A stretch of 35,981 nucleotides of DNA from the NCBI GenBank assembly GCA_027487735.1, contig JAIYDA010000041.1, positions 1 through 35,981 of the forward strand. The letters run 5' to 3'. The DNA comes from Planctomycetaceae bacterium. GTDB taxonomy: Bacteria; Planctomycetota; Phycisphaerae; Phycisphaerales; UBA1924. The position numbers were made by a program, and so were the translations under genes. The notes below the pieces were generated by a model. The model was not told where the DNA came from. It saw only the letters and a program-made list of their open reading frames with translations, and made no database searches. Positions 8,390 through 15,911 of the stretch are shown here, piece after piece; the first letter of the stretch is position 1; each line of letters begins with the position of its first letter.

Positions 8390-9793
8390 CTAGAGCAGCA
8401 CGCCCGTGAGCACCACGATCGCCATGCCCAGATAGATCAGCGTGCCGCTCGCGTCCATGAGCGTTGCCACCATGGGGCTGCTCGCCGTTGCAGGGTCCAC
8501 CTTGCACTTCTTCAGCGCGAGCGGCAGCAAGCTGCCCAGCAGCACGCCCCACATCACCACCGCGAAAATCGAGCCCGCGACGCTGAGGGCGAGATACTGC
8601 GCCCAGTGCCGGCTCCCCGCATCCTCCGCCTTTGCGTGCCCGATCAGCGTGAAGAACTCCACGCACAGCCAACCCAGCGCCGCGAGCGTCGTCCCCAGCA
8701 GCGCAGCGCTGATGAACTCGCGGCGCACGATGCGCCACCAGTCGCTGGGCCTCACCTCTCCCAGGCCCAGCGCACGCGTCACGAGCGTTGCCGCCTGGCT
8801 GCCGCTGTTGCCGCCGCAGCTGATCACAAGCGGCAGAAACATCACCAGCACCGCTGCTTTATCGAGCTGCCGCTGAAAGCTCCCCAGCACGATGATCGTG
8901 ATCGTCTGCCCCACAAACAGTGCCGCGAGCCACACGCCGCGCTTCTTGAACATCTCAAAGTGGGGCGTTGCCATGTAGGGCTCTTCGAGCGCGGCAACGG
9001 CACCCATGCGCTGCATGCTCTCGGTCGCGAGCTGCTGGGCAACGTCCGCCACGTCGTCGTGCGTCACGATGCCGATCAGCACCCCGCGAGAGTCGACCAC
9101 GGGCAGCGCGGTCCGGTCATACCGGCTCATCAGCCGCACCGCCTCCACGCCTTCCTGCTCTGCGCGCAGCGTGACGAACGAGCGATTCATCAAGTCGTCG
9201 ATGCGCGACGTCCGCTCCGCGAAGATCAGTTGCCGCAGGCGAAGATCGTCGATGAGCTTGCCCTGCTCGTCGATCACATAGACCACGTTCAGCGTCTCGG
9301 CGTCGCGTCCATACTTGCGGATGTGCGCCAGCGCCTGCTCCACCGTCCACTCGGGGCGGAGGCGCACGTAGTCGGGCGTCATGATGCGACCGACGCTCCC
9401 CTCCGGATATCCCAGAATCGCTTGCACTTCCTTGCGGCTTTCGGGCGTCAGGCTCGCGAGCACGCGCTGCGCCACCGCCTCGGGAAGCTCGTCCACCACG
9501 CGGGCCCGGTCGTCGGCGCCCATCTGCTCGATCAGCTTTGCGCTGTCCTCGGTGCCCAGCTCGGCGATGATCGCCTCCTGGTCCTCCGGGCTCATATACG
9601 CAAAGGTGCTGCCCGCGTCGTCACGCGTCAGAAAGCGAAACGCGATCGCTCCGTGCTTCACGCCCAGCTCGTGCACGATGTCCGCAACGTCTGCCGGGTG
9701 CAGGTGGTGGAGCGCTTCGCGCAGGTCGCCATACTGCCCAGCCTTGATGAGCTCCTCAATCTCGGGCAGCAGAAGTTGGCAGGTGGGCGTCAC
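8390..9793 (-). CDS. mgtE: Magnesium transporter MgtE
   Basis: Inner-membrane Mg2+ channel/transporter, 467 residues, full family length. The N-terminal superhelical domain (residues 1-130) includes LREALHHLHPADVADIV and MSPEDQEAIIAEL. A tandem CBS pair (about 135-260) includes RIMTPDYVRLRPEWTVEQAL and ALPVVDSRGVLIGIVTHDDV. The C-terminal membrane domain has the pore signature PLVISCGGNSGSQAATLVTRAL and acidic LMDASGT near the end. The start is GTG 9793, the only plausible start before the conserved N-terminus; no strong ribosome site is visible. Mg2+ sensing is expected through the N and CBS domains. I saw no Mg2+ riboswitch in the 288-bp leader shared with the divergent dockerin-like gene. 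Confidence 0.95.
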   Translation of the reverse strand: MTPTCQLLLPEIEELIKAGQYGDLREALHHLHPADVADIVHELGVKHGAIAFRFLTRDDAGSTFAYMSPEDQEAIIAELGTEDSAKLIEQMGADDRARVVDELPEAVAQRVLASLTPESRKEVQAILGYPEGSVGRIMTPDYVRLRPEWTVEQALAHIRKYGRDAETLNVVYVIDEQGKLIDDLRLRQLIFAERTSRIDDLMNRSFVTLRAEQEGVEAVRLMSRYDRTALPVVDSRGVLIGIVTHDDVADVAQQLATESMQRMGAVAALEEPYMATPHFEMFKKRGVWLAALFVGQTITIIVLGSFQRQLDKAAVLVMFLPLVISCGGNSGSQAATLVTRALGLGEVRPSDWWRIVRREFISAALLGTTLAALGWLCVEFFTLIGHAKAEDAGSRHWAQYLALSVAGSIFAVVMWGVLLGSLLPLALKKCKVDPATASSPMVATLMDASGTLIYLGMAIVVLTGVLL

Positions 9794-10081
9794 GCAGGCG
9801 GAGCGTAGCGGGAAGGGGCACGCCAAGGTGCGGAGCACTCGCTGCTCGCTCCTTCGCCCCCGCCTTCGCACGCTCTTTCGGTGCCCGTTCGGAGCATTCA
9901 CAGTCTGCACAACAATACCGGACATTGAAACACAGGAATTACCTCGTGCGTAGAGGCCCCCGAGGTCGCAATTCGCCGCACCGTCGCGCATACTTCGCTG
10001 CCCTGTCCCGGTTACGAAGCAGTGCTCACCCCCAAACCACCCCAACGCACCCAGCACCGCAAGAGAACACGAGAAACCACC

Positions 10082-11197
10082 ATGCTCCGCCCACGCTCGC
10101 TCGCTGCCCTCGCCCTCGCGCTCGCCATCCCTGCCTTTGCCCAAGCCCCGGGCGATGGTGTCGTGGCTGGCAACGACGTCGACGGGACCTTCATCCGCAA
10201 CAACGGCACGTGGGAGAGCATGCCCAGCTTCGGCGCTGTCTTCGGCCTCGCGGGCGACAACGCCGCCTGCACGCTCTACTACGCCAGCACGCGCCCATCC
10301 AGCTTTGGTCGCAGCGTGGGCGTCCTCCGCAAGATCACGCGGGGCGACCTGCTCATCACCGACGTTGGAGATTTCTCCGCATTGGGCGAGGACGGCAACC
10401 TCATGCTCATCACCTTCGTGGGCCTCGCTTTCCACCCCACACCACAAGGGGGCGAACTCATCGGCTATCGCAGCGTGTCGGGCGGCACTGTGAACGCGAC
10501 CGACCCCAACCTCGACAGCACCGATGTGCCCGAGGGTTTCTATCGCATCAACACCACCACAGGCTTTGCCACCCCCGCGCTCATCATCCCCACCCCCGAC
10601 CGAAACCTGTGGGACTTTGGCGGCATCGACAGCGACGGCACCACGCTCTATGGCGCGAATGACAACCTCACCGCCACGCCCAGCTCGGGCGGCGTGCCGG
10701 GGCTCTACCGCATCAACCTCAGCGCAGGCACCTTCACGCTCGTCAGCAGCTATCCCACCAGCGCAAGCTACCCCAACACAGGCATGAGCGTGCGCGACAT
10801 CGATGGCCTTGCGGCGGGCGACGGGCGCGTCTGGCTCGTGCCCGATGAACGCCTTACGACCGTGCGCCCCTTCGTGCTCGCCACCAACGCCTACGCGGCG
10901 TCGCAAGACCTGCCCACGCCGTTCGTTGCGGCCAACAACATCGTCGTGTTTTCGGCGGGTGCCTATTTGCCCTGCTGGCTCGTGCCCGCAAGCACCTGCG
11001 ACAGCATCGACTTCAACGGCGATGGCCTCTTCCCCGACGATAGCGACCTCGTCGATTTCCTCAGCGTTCTCGCGGGTGGTCCGTGCAGCACGAACACGTG
11101 CAACGACATCGACTTCAATGGCGATGGCCTCTTCCCCGATGACAGCGACCTCATCACCTTCCTCCGCGTGCTCGCGGGCGGCGAGTGCAACCCGTAA
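10082..11197 (+). CDS. Exported dockerin-like protein, paralogue 1
   Basis: A 371-residue secreted or surface protein. The signal peptide is MLRPRSLAALALALAIPAFAQ. Residues 25-300 are beta-rich with recurring FGLAGDNAACTLYYAS, GLAFHPTPQGGELIGYRS, EGFYRINTTTG, WDFGGID and GLYRINLSAG, a propeller-like cadence of 'value description' strands. The C-terminus has two Asp/Asn loops, DFNGDGLFPDDSDL at 310-323 and 344-357, each followed by FLxVLAGGxC. This resembles EF-hand/dockerin type I duplication as used in planctomycetes for calcium binding or surface attachment. It is followed after 90 bases by a close paralogue, so an operon is likely. Function is unknown; cellulosomal partners are not implied. 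Confidence 0.85.
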   Translation: MLRPRSLAALALALAIPAFAQAPGDGVVAGNDVDGTFIRNNGTWESMPSFGAVFGLAGDNAACTLYYASTRPSSFGRSVGVLRKITRGDLLITDVGDFSALGEDGNLMLITFVGLAFHPTPQGGELIGYRSVSGGTVNATDPNLDSTDVPEGFYRINTTTGFATPALIIPTPDRNLWDFGGIDSDGTTLYGANDNLTATPSSGGVPGLYRINLSAGTFTLVSSYPTSASYPNTGMSVRDIDGLAAGDGRVWLVPDERLTTVRPFVLATNAYAASQDLPTPFVAANNIVVFSAGAYLPCWLVPASTCDSIDFNGDGLFPDDSDLVDFLSVLAGGPCSTNTCNDIDFNGDGLFPDDSDLITFLRVLAGGECNP

Positions 11198-11287
11198 CCA
11201 GCTCTCACCACGTCCATCACCGCTCCAAGCACCAACCTCGACGCCGCATTGCTCGCTGACACCCCAGACAACAACCCAGGAGTTGCC

Positions 11288-12391
11288 ATGCCCACCCCGC
11301 TCTCCGCTCGCACGTTGCTCTTCGCTGCCGCTTGCACCGCACTCGCATCGTCGACCGCGCTCGCGCAATCGATGGATGACGGCGTGGTCGTGGGCAACGA
11401 CGTCGTGAACGACGGCCTGTATATCCGGCACAACAACACCTGGGAACGCCTGGGCTTCTTCGGCCCCGTCTGGGGCCTCGCGGCCGACCCAGCCACCTGC
11501 ACGCTCTACATCGCAAGCTCGCGGACCCTCGCGAGTGGCCGCGGCATTGGCGTGCTGCACCGCATCGTGGCGGGCAACCCACTGCCCGAGCAACTGCCCG
11601 ACCTGACCGCACTCACCACGACGGGCGAGACCGCCCTCATCACCGTCGTGGGCCTCGCCTTCCGCCCCACGCCGCAAGGGGGCGAGCTGATTGGCTATCG
11701 CAGCGTGACGGGAACCCCCGAGGGCGATGTGCCCGAGGGGTTCTATCGCATCAACCCTGAGACAGGCCTTTGCACGCCCATCTGGCGCATCCCTGCGGCG
11801 GACCGCGCAAAGTGGGACTTTGGCGGCCTCGACTTTGACGTCAGCACGGGCGTGCTTTGGGGCAGCAACGACAACTCCGCAGTGGGCATTGCGGGAGGCG
11901 TCGCGGGCCTGTTTCGCATCAACCTGGGCACGGGCGTCTTCTCGCTCGCCGCTGCCTATCCACCCGCCGCGCAGTTTCCTGGCACGGGCATCGACGTGCG
12001 CGACATCGATGGCCTGGCTGCTGGCAATGGTCGCGTCTGGCTCGTGCCCGACGAAGCCAACGCCATGCTCCGCCCGCTCAACGCCCTGACCAACACCTAC
12101 ATCGCCACCCTCGACACGCCCACGCCCTTCCTCGCCACCAACCTGCAAGCGACCTTCAGCGCGGGTGCCTTCGCCCCCTGCCTGCTCGCACCCGTGTGCG
12201 ACACGATTGATTTCAATAGCGACGGCCTCTTCCCCGACGACAGCGACCTCGTCGACTTCCTCAGCGTCCTCGCGGGTGGCCCGTGCAGCACCAACACCTG
12301 CAACGACATCGACTTCAATGGCGATGGCCTCTTTCCCGACGACAGCGACCTTCTCGCCTTCCTCCGAGTGCTCGCGGGCGGAGCCTGCTAA
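11288..12391 (+). CDS. Exported dockerin-like protein, paralogue 2
   Basis: A 367-residue paralogue of the preceding gene: same architecture, same strand motifs (TWERLGFFGPVWGLAADPATC, GLAFRPTPQGGELIGYRS, DVRDIDGLAAGNGRVWLVPDE) and two loops, DFNSDGLFPDDSDL and DFNGDGLFPDDSDL (from residues 308 and 342). The signal peptide ends in TALAQ. AGGAG at 11278-11282 with a five-base gap fixes ATG 11288. The C-terminal calcium-loop region is far better conserved between the copies, even at DNA level, than the body. It lacks an internal stretch of about 10 residues (GGTVNATDPN in paralogue 1). It converges with the lamin-tail gene. Confidence 0.86.
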   Translation: MPTPLSARTLLFAAACTALASSTALAQSMDDGVVVGNDVVNDGLYIRHNNTWERLGFFGPVWGLAADPATCTLYIASSRTLASGRGIGVLHRIVAGNPLPEQLPDLTALTTTGETALITVVGLAFRPTPQGGELIGYRSVTGTPEGDVPEGFYRINPETGLCTPIWRIPAADRAKWDFGGLDFDVSTGVLWGSNDNSAVGIAGGVAGLFRINLGTGVFSLAAAYPPAAQFPGTGIDVRDIDGLAAGNGRVWLVPDEANAMLRPLNALTNTYIATLDTPTPFLATNLQATFSAGAFAPCLLAPVCDTIDFNSDGLFPDDSDLVDFLSVLAGGPCSTNTCNDIDFNGDGLFPDDSDLLAFLRVLAGGAC

Positions 12392-12432
12392 GGCTCACGG
12401 CGAAGCTCGTTGTGATGACGCCGCGCGTTCCC

Positions 12433-13605
12433 TCACTCTTCGTGCATCGCATACTCACCCGGGCTTGCCAGCCGCCCATCGAGCCTCAGGTGAGGCACAA
12501 ACGCCCCGGTCTTCGGGTCGCGCTGCAAGCTCCCCTCGCGCCATGACGCGTCGGTGATGGTCTGCAAGTGTGGCATCGCAACATCCGCGTGCTTGGGCAA
12601 GCGCTTGGGCGCGGGCTTGCGCCGCGTGGTGCTGGGCTTGGCCTCGCGCGGCGAGGTGCTCTTGTCGCTCTCCGCGCCGCCTTCGCCCTTTGCGGGGCTG
12701 CGCACCACGCCCGGGTCAGGCTTGTCTTCGGTGTTGCTCTCGGTGTTGCCCTCGGACTTGTCCTGAGCCTTCCCGTCACTCTTCCCCTCGCCCCGCGCCG
12801 CGCCTTCCTTCGTCCCACTCGCCGGCCCGCCCGCCGCGCTCTCGCTTGCCTCACGCCGAAAGTCCCACGCCAGGGCCTGCACGCCCTCGCCCCCAGGCGC
12901 GATGAGCTGCACCATGTCGTTGCTGTTGCTCAGCGCCGCAAACCGGCTCGTGGCCCCAAAGCTGAAGACCCGCGCGTTCGCAAAGTGCTCGTTCGGTTCT
13001 GCGCTCGCCTCGCGCGTGCCCACAGGGCCCGCAATCTCCGTGTCAAACCCGCTAAAAATCACCACCACCTCGCCAGGCCCAAGCTCCAAAGCCGGAAACG
13101 TGAAGTCCAGGCGATCGCTCTCTGCTTGCCGCGCCTCGCTGCTCTCATTCCGGCGTGTCTGCACCTGCCCCTCCACCACGCGATAGCCGCGCAGCTCGAT
13201 GGGCTTGTCGTGCGGGTTCACGAGCTCAACAAACTCTTCCCCCGTCGCGCTGCGAGCCCCGTCGCCCGTCATGTCGCCATCTTCGCCGCTGGGCACCGCG
13301 AAGAGCACCTCGCTGATGACCGGATGCGGAAACGCGGGGAGCGCATGCCCCGCGCGAGTGCTTGCCTCGCCCTTGCCCTCATCAGCTTTGCCCGCTTCCT
13401 TCGCCGCCTCAGGCTTGCTTCCCGCGGGCTTGCTCGCTTTGGGCTGGCCTTGCTTGGGTTGGCCATCGTTCGCGTCGTCCTTCTTCCGCGCCTCCTCGCC
13501 CGCGGCAGGCCGCACCGCCTGCTGACCAAGCACGCCCCCAGCGCTCGCGCCGAGCACGCACGCACCCAGCACCACCCCGCGCAATCCACGCATCTTCGTA
13601 CGCAT
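12433..13605 (-). CDS. Exported lamin-tail-domain (LTD) protein with low-complexity linkers
   Basis: A 390-residue protein. The signal peptide runs MRTKMRGLRGVVLGACVLGASAGGVLGQ. A Lys/Gln/Glu/Ala-rich linker covers about residues 30-85. An LTD-like domain covers about 90-250: VISEVLFAVPSGEDGDMTG, GEEFVELVNPHDKPIELRGYRV, FTFPALELGPGEVVVIFSGF, NDMVQLIAPGGEGVQALAWDF. The second half is a highly charged Ser/Glu/Lys linker (260-345) and a C-terminus with LQRDPKTGAFVPHL that resumes the LTD ending, so the linker may be an insertion inside the domain. The SD GGGAGG is five bases before ATG 13605. LTD proteins are common surface proteins in these bacteria; the ligand is unknown. Confidence 0.75.
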   Translation of the reverse strand: MRTKMRGLRGVVLGACVLGASAGGVLGQQAVRPAAGEEARKKDDANDGQPKQGQPKASKPAGSKPEAAKEAGKADEGKGEASTRAGHALPAFPHPVISEVLFAVPSGEDGDMTGDGARSATGEEFVELVNPHDKPIELRGYRVVEGQVQTRRNESSEARQAESDRLDFTFPALELGPGEVVVIFSGFDTEIAGPVGTREASAEPNEHFANARVFSFGATSRFAALSNSNDMVQLIAPGGEGVQALAWDFRREASESAAGGPASGTKEGAARGEGKSDGKAQDKSEGNTESNTEDKPDPGVVRSPAKGEGGAESDKSTSPREAKPSTTRRKPAPKRLPKHADVAMPHLQTITDASWREGSLQRDPKTGAFVPHLRLDGRLASPGEYAMHEE

Positions 13606-13637
13606 CGCGACCTCCCGTGGGGAACCTCACCCCGTGC

Positions 13638-14021
13638 ATGCCTGCCCAAAAACTCCACGAGCGTAGCAAGCCCGCTACCCTTTCTGCCGTGCAGCAACCC
13701 CCGCACCAATCAACGCCCCACTCTCCGAACGGGCCCCAGCAACCCACCACTCCACCCACCCCACCGCCCAGCCTGGCGCACAACCTGGGCTCGTTCTTCG
13801 GGCACATCCTCGCAGGCATCAAGACGCCCGTGCACGCCCCACCATCTGCCCAGCCTCCAGCCCACTCTCCAGCGCAGCCCGCAGCGCAAGCAACCGAGCC
13901 CCCCGCCCTCCGCCGTGAGCAGATCATCGAGCGCAACGTCCAGCCCGACGGCTCCGTGGTCCTCCGCCGCGTCACTGTCGAAGAAGTCCGCATTGACTCG
14001 CCCGAGCCCCCGCTATCCTGA
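13638..14021 (+). CDS. Small conserved protein (LGSFFGHI ... REQIIERNVQ)
   Basis: A 127-residue protein, or 110 if GTG 13689 is used; neither start has a clear ribosome site. Residues 1-45 are Pro/Gln/Thr-rich. The recognisable core is SLAHNLGSFFGHILAGIKTP, then a Pro/Ala linker, then LRREQIIERNVQPDGSVVLRRVTVEEVRI at the C-terminus. I associate this pairing with short hypothetical proteins in Phycisphaerae from memory only. No signal peptide or membrane segment is clear. It is divergent from the lamin-tail gene and ends seven bases before tRNA-Leu. Confidence 0.5.
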   Translation: MPAQKLHERSKPATLSAVQQPPHQSTPHSPNGPQQPTTPPTPPPSLAHNLGSFFGHILAGIKTPVHAPPSAQPPAHSPAQPAAQATEPPALRREQIIERNVQPDGSVVLRRVTVEEVRIDSPEPPLS

Positions 14022-14028
14022 CATGACG

Positions 14029-14110
14029 CGGGTGTGGCGAAATGGCAGACGCACAAGATTTAGGTTCTTGTGACCGCAAGGTCGTGCAGGTTCAAGTCCT
14101 GTCACCCGCA
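14029..14110 (+). tRNA. tRNA-Leu (anticodon UAG)
   Basis: An 82-nt cloverleaf. Acceptor GCGGGTG pairs with CACCCGC, the discriminator is A and CCA is not encoded. The D-arm region is GTGGCGAAATGGCAGAC. The anticodon stem is CAAGA/TCTTG with loop TTTAGGT, giving UAG. A long variable arm (class II, as for Leu) precedes the T-arm GCAGG-TTCAAGT-CCTGT. It reads CUA and other CUN codons by wobble. Confidence 0.95.
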
Positions 14111-14167
14111 TTTGCCCGATAAGCAGCCGATGCTCGCCCCTGTGTGCACAGGCGCTCCAAGATCGTG

Positions 14168-14195
14168 TTGCAAAGCCTCGATTCTCACGTAAACT
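14168..14195 (+). promoter_or_regulatory. Candidate sigma-70 promoter for the PEP-CTERM gene
   Basis: TTGCAA and TAAACT with a 16-base spacer, 55 bases before the ATG at 14251, in a locally AT-rich patch between tRNA-Leu and the gene. This is pattern match only. Confidence 0.35.
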
Positions 14196-14250
14196 ATCCG
14201 CTGAGGACGCGAGGCATCGCGCCCAGTTTTCCCCGTTTTTGGAGAGAGAC

Positions 14251-14925
14251 ATGAAGATCGCTTCTGTGGGCCTTGCCCTCGTGCTGTGCGCTGGCGCTGC
14301 CAACGCCCAGGTGTTCAATGAATCGGCCGACGCGTCGGGCCTCGCCCAGACCGCGCTCAGTGTCACGGGCTCGGGTGCCCTCACCCAGATCAACGGCTCG
14401 CTGGACTACACCAACGCGGCCGCGCCCGCCGATGCGATGGACTTCTTCCTCATCGACATCACCAACCCCGCCGCCTTCAGCGCCACCACCGTGGGCAGCT
14501 CGGGCATGACCGACACGGTGCTCTACCTCTTCAACACGAACGGCACGGGCATCGCGAAGCAGGACGACATCTCGGGCACCAACTTCCTCAGCACCCTGCC
14601 CGCTGGCAACGCCCTGTACAGCGGCCTCACCCCGGGCCAGTACGTCATCGGCATCAGCAGCTACGGCATCGCCCCAGCCCGCGTCGCTCCCCCCGCAACC
14701 TTTGCCGATCTCATCTTCAACGTCTCGCCGTTCACCGCCGTGCAGGCACCCTACAGCGCGTCGTCGGTCATGGTGTCCACCTACGGCGTGTTCGACGCCT
14801 CGGGCTTGAACGGCGGTGCGTACCGCATCACCCTCACAGGCGCGAGCTACATCCCCAGCCCCGCGACGGCTGGCCTGCTGGCTGCCGGCGCACTCGTCGC
14901 GACGCGTCGCCGTCGTGCCAAGTAA
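14251..14925 (+). CDS. PEP-CTERM-type exported protein
   Basis: A 224-residue secreted protein. The signal peptide is MKIASVGLALVLCAGAANAQ. The body is Thr/Ser/Ala-rich and beta-stranded (DFFLIDITNPAAFSATTVGS, DTVLYLFNTNGTGIAKQDD, GLTPGQYVIGISSYG), resembling bacterial pre-peptidase-like or DVUA0089-type beta-sandwich proteins. The C-terminus is a sorting signal: IPSPATAGLLAAGALVATRRRRAK, that is a Pro-containing motif, a short membrane helix and an Arg cluster, as recognised by exosortase-type systems. GGAGAG six bases upstream selects ATG 14251. A strong terminator lies downstream. It is probably displayed on or shed from the envelope; no exosortase gene is in the window. Confidence 0.85.
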   Translation: MKIASVGLALVLCAGAANAQVFNESADASGLAQTALSVTGSGALTQINGSLDYTNAAAPADAMDFFLIDITNPAAFSATTVGSSGMTDTVLYLFNTNGTGIAKQDDISGTNFLSTLPAGNALYSGLTPGQYVIGISSYGIAPARVAPPATFADLIFNVSPFTAVQAPYSASSVMVSTYGVFDASGLNGGAYRITLTGASYIPSPATAGLLAAGALVATRRRRAK

Positions 14926-15048
14926 GGAAGGCAAGGGAAGTGAGGCAGAGTGAGCTCAGGCCGAGTGAGCTCAGGTAGAGCAGTTCGGCCCGCTCCGTCG
15001 AGCCAAGTCCGTCACGCGTGACGCGACCTATGCCAGTCTTGTTTCCGA

Positions 15049-15088
15049 CGCCCCTGCGGCCCTCGTTGGTCGTAGGGGCGGTTTTGTT
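15049..15088 (+). terminator. Rho-independent terminator downstream of the PEP-CTERM gene
   Basis: A 13-bp stem, CGCCCCTGCGGCC with GGTCGTAGGGGCG (two G-U pairs), six-base loop CTCGTT, followed directly by GTTTTGTT. It lies 124 bases past the stop of the PEP-CTERM gene, so either the mRNA has a long 3' end or a small RNA ends here. Confidence 0.8.
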
Positions 15089-15141
15089 GAGCGCACGGCG
15101 CTCCGGTGTGGTCGGCAGAAGCTGAGCCGAGGGATGGTCGA

Positions 15142-15233
15142 GGCATTCGGGATTCGGGATTCGGCAAGCTGCAACCCATCACCGCGCCGCACCCCGCGCC
15201 ACAACGACTGCCGAATCCCGAATGCCGAATCCC
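15142..15233. repeat. Heptameric inverted repeat (GGGATTC units)
   Basis: Left arm 15142-15166 and right arm 15209-15233 are 25-nt inverted copies matching at 23 positions, separated by 42 bases. Each arm is built of 7-bp units (GGCATTC, GGGATTC / GCCGAAT, CCCGAAT). It has the same 7-bp construction as the arrays at 17273-17497, 28153-28435, 35411-35480 and 35891-35930, but a different word. Confidence 0.85.
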
Positions 15234-15261
15234 TCTCCCCAAACCGGTTTACACTGCCCCC

Positions 15262-15864
15262 ATGCAGTCCAAAGCCACCACCGTCGCCGCCTATCTCGCA
15301 GGCCTGCCCGCTGATCGTCGCACCGAGCTCGAGCGCGTGCGCGAGGTCATCCGCAAGAACCTCGACAAGGCCTTCGCCGAGACGATGCAGTATGGCATGA
15401 TCGGCTACAACATCCCGCACAGCATCTACCCCGCGGGCTATCACTGCGACCCCAAGCAGCCCCTGCCCTACGCGGGCCTCGCGAGCCAGAAGAACCACCT
15501 CAGCCTCTATCTCATGGGCCTCTACGTCGGTGCCGACCGCGGCAACACCGAACTGCTCCAGTGGTTCCAAACCGCCTGGCAGAAGACCGGCAAGAAGCTC
15601 GACATGGGCAAGGCCTGCATCCGGTTCAAAAAAGCCGACGACCTCGCCCTCGATGTTCTGGGCGAGGCCTTCCGCCGCTTGCCCGCCAAGGCGTACATCG
15701 AGCAATACGAAGCCGCGCTCGCGCAGAGCAAGCCGCGAACCGCCGTCAAGAAGGCGAGCGCGAGCAAGCCCGCGGCAAAGGCCAAACCTGCGAAGCCAAA
15801 GCCTTCCAAGCCCAAACCTACCAAGCCCAAGGCCGCGAAGGCCAGCACACGCAAAGCTCGCTGA
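15262..15864 (+). CDS. DUF1801-domain protein with histone-H1-like Lys/Ala/Pro tail
   Basis: A 200-residue cytoplasmic protein. Residues 1-150 match the DUF1801/YdhG-like fold: TVAAYLAGLPADRRTELERVREVIRKN, the conserved MQYGMIGYNIPH, then NHLSLYLMGLY and a MGKACIRFKKADDLALDVLGE segment. The fold has no proven biochemical role. Residues 155-200 are an extremely basic tail with repeated KPAAKAK, KPSKPK and KPTKPK units, like bacterial histone-H1-like nucleoid proteins, suggesting DNA or RNA binding. ATG 15262 directly precedes the conserved start. The next gene begins 34 bases downstream inside a hairpin, so the pair may be co-transcribed. Confidence 0.82.
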   Translation: MQSKATTVAAYLAGLPADRRTELERVREVIRKNLDKAFAETMQYGMIGYNIPHSIYPAGYHCDPKQPLPYAGLASQKNHLSLYLMGLYVGADRGNTELLQWFQTAWQKTGKKLDMGKACIRFKKADDLALDVLGEAFRRLPAKAYIEQYEAALAQSKPRTAVKKASASKPAAKAKPAKPKPSKPKPTKPKAAKASTRKAR

Positions 15865-15873
15865 AACCAAAGG

Positions 15874-15911
15874 CATGCCCCGGTCGTACGCTGGGGCATG
15901 ACCTTTTTCTT
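15874..15911 (+). promoter_or_regulatory. Hairpin with T-tract enclosing the permease start codon
   Basis: CATGCCCC (15874-15881) and GGGGCATG (15893-15900) form a perfect 8-bp stem with an 11-base loop, followed by ACC and TTTTTCTTT. The 3' arm contains the ATG (15898-15900) of the downstream ABC permease and the T-tract encodes its first Phe codons. It looks like an intrinsic terminator, and would also mask the start codon. Whether it terminates, attenuates or gates translation is unknown. Confidence 0.6.

Larger units (their letters stand above)
14926..15261. other. 336-bp non-coding stretch with repeats, palindrome and terminator
   Basis: No credible gene. In order: a 13-bp direct repeat GAGTGAGCTCAGG (14948-14960 and 14963-14975, 15-bp period); a perfect 12-bp palindrome GTCACGCGTGAC (15011-15022), a possible protein-binding site; a strong intrinsic terminator (15049-15088); and the heptameric inverted repeat (15142-15233). 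The DUF1801 gene starts 28 bases after the repeat. Confidence 0.75.

Noticed and set aside
9794-10081. Mg2+ riboswitch upstream of mgtE
   Set aside because: No M-box-like or ykkC-like conserved elements or alternative terminator stems could be recognised in the leader.
8390-12148. Continuous 1252-codon minus-strand reading frame covering mgtE and the region antisense to both dockerin-like genes
   Set aside because: Only the last 467 codons are MgtE. The upstream part is an open antisense frame caused by high GC3; the sense genes there have signal peptides, ribosome sites and paralogous proteins.
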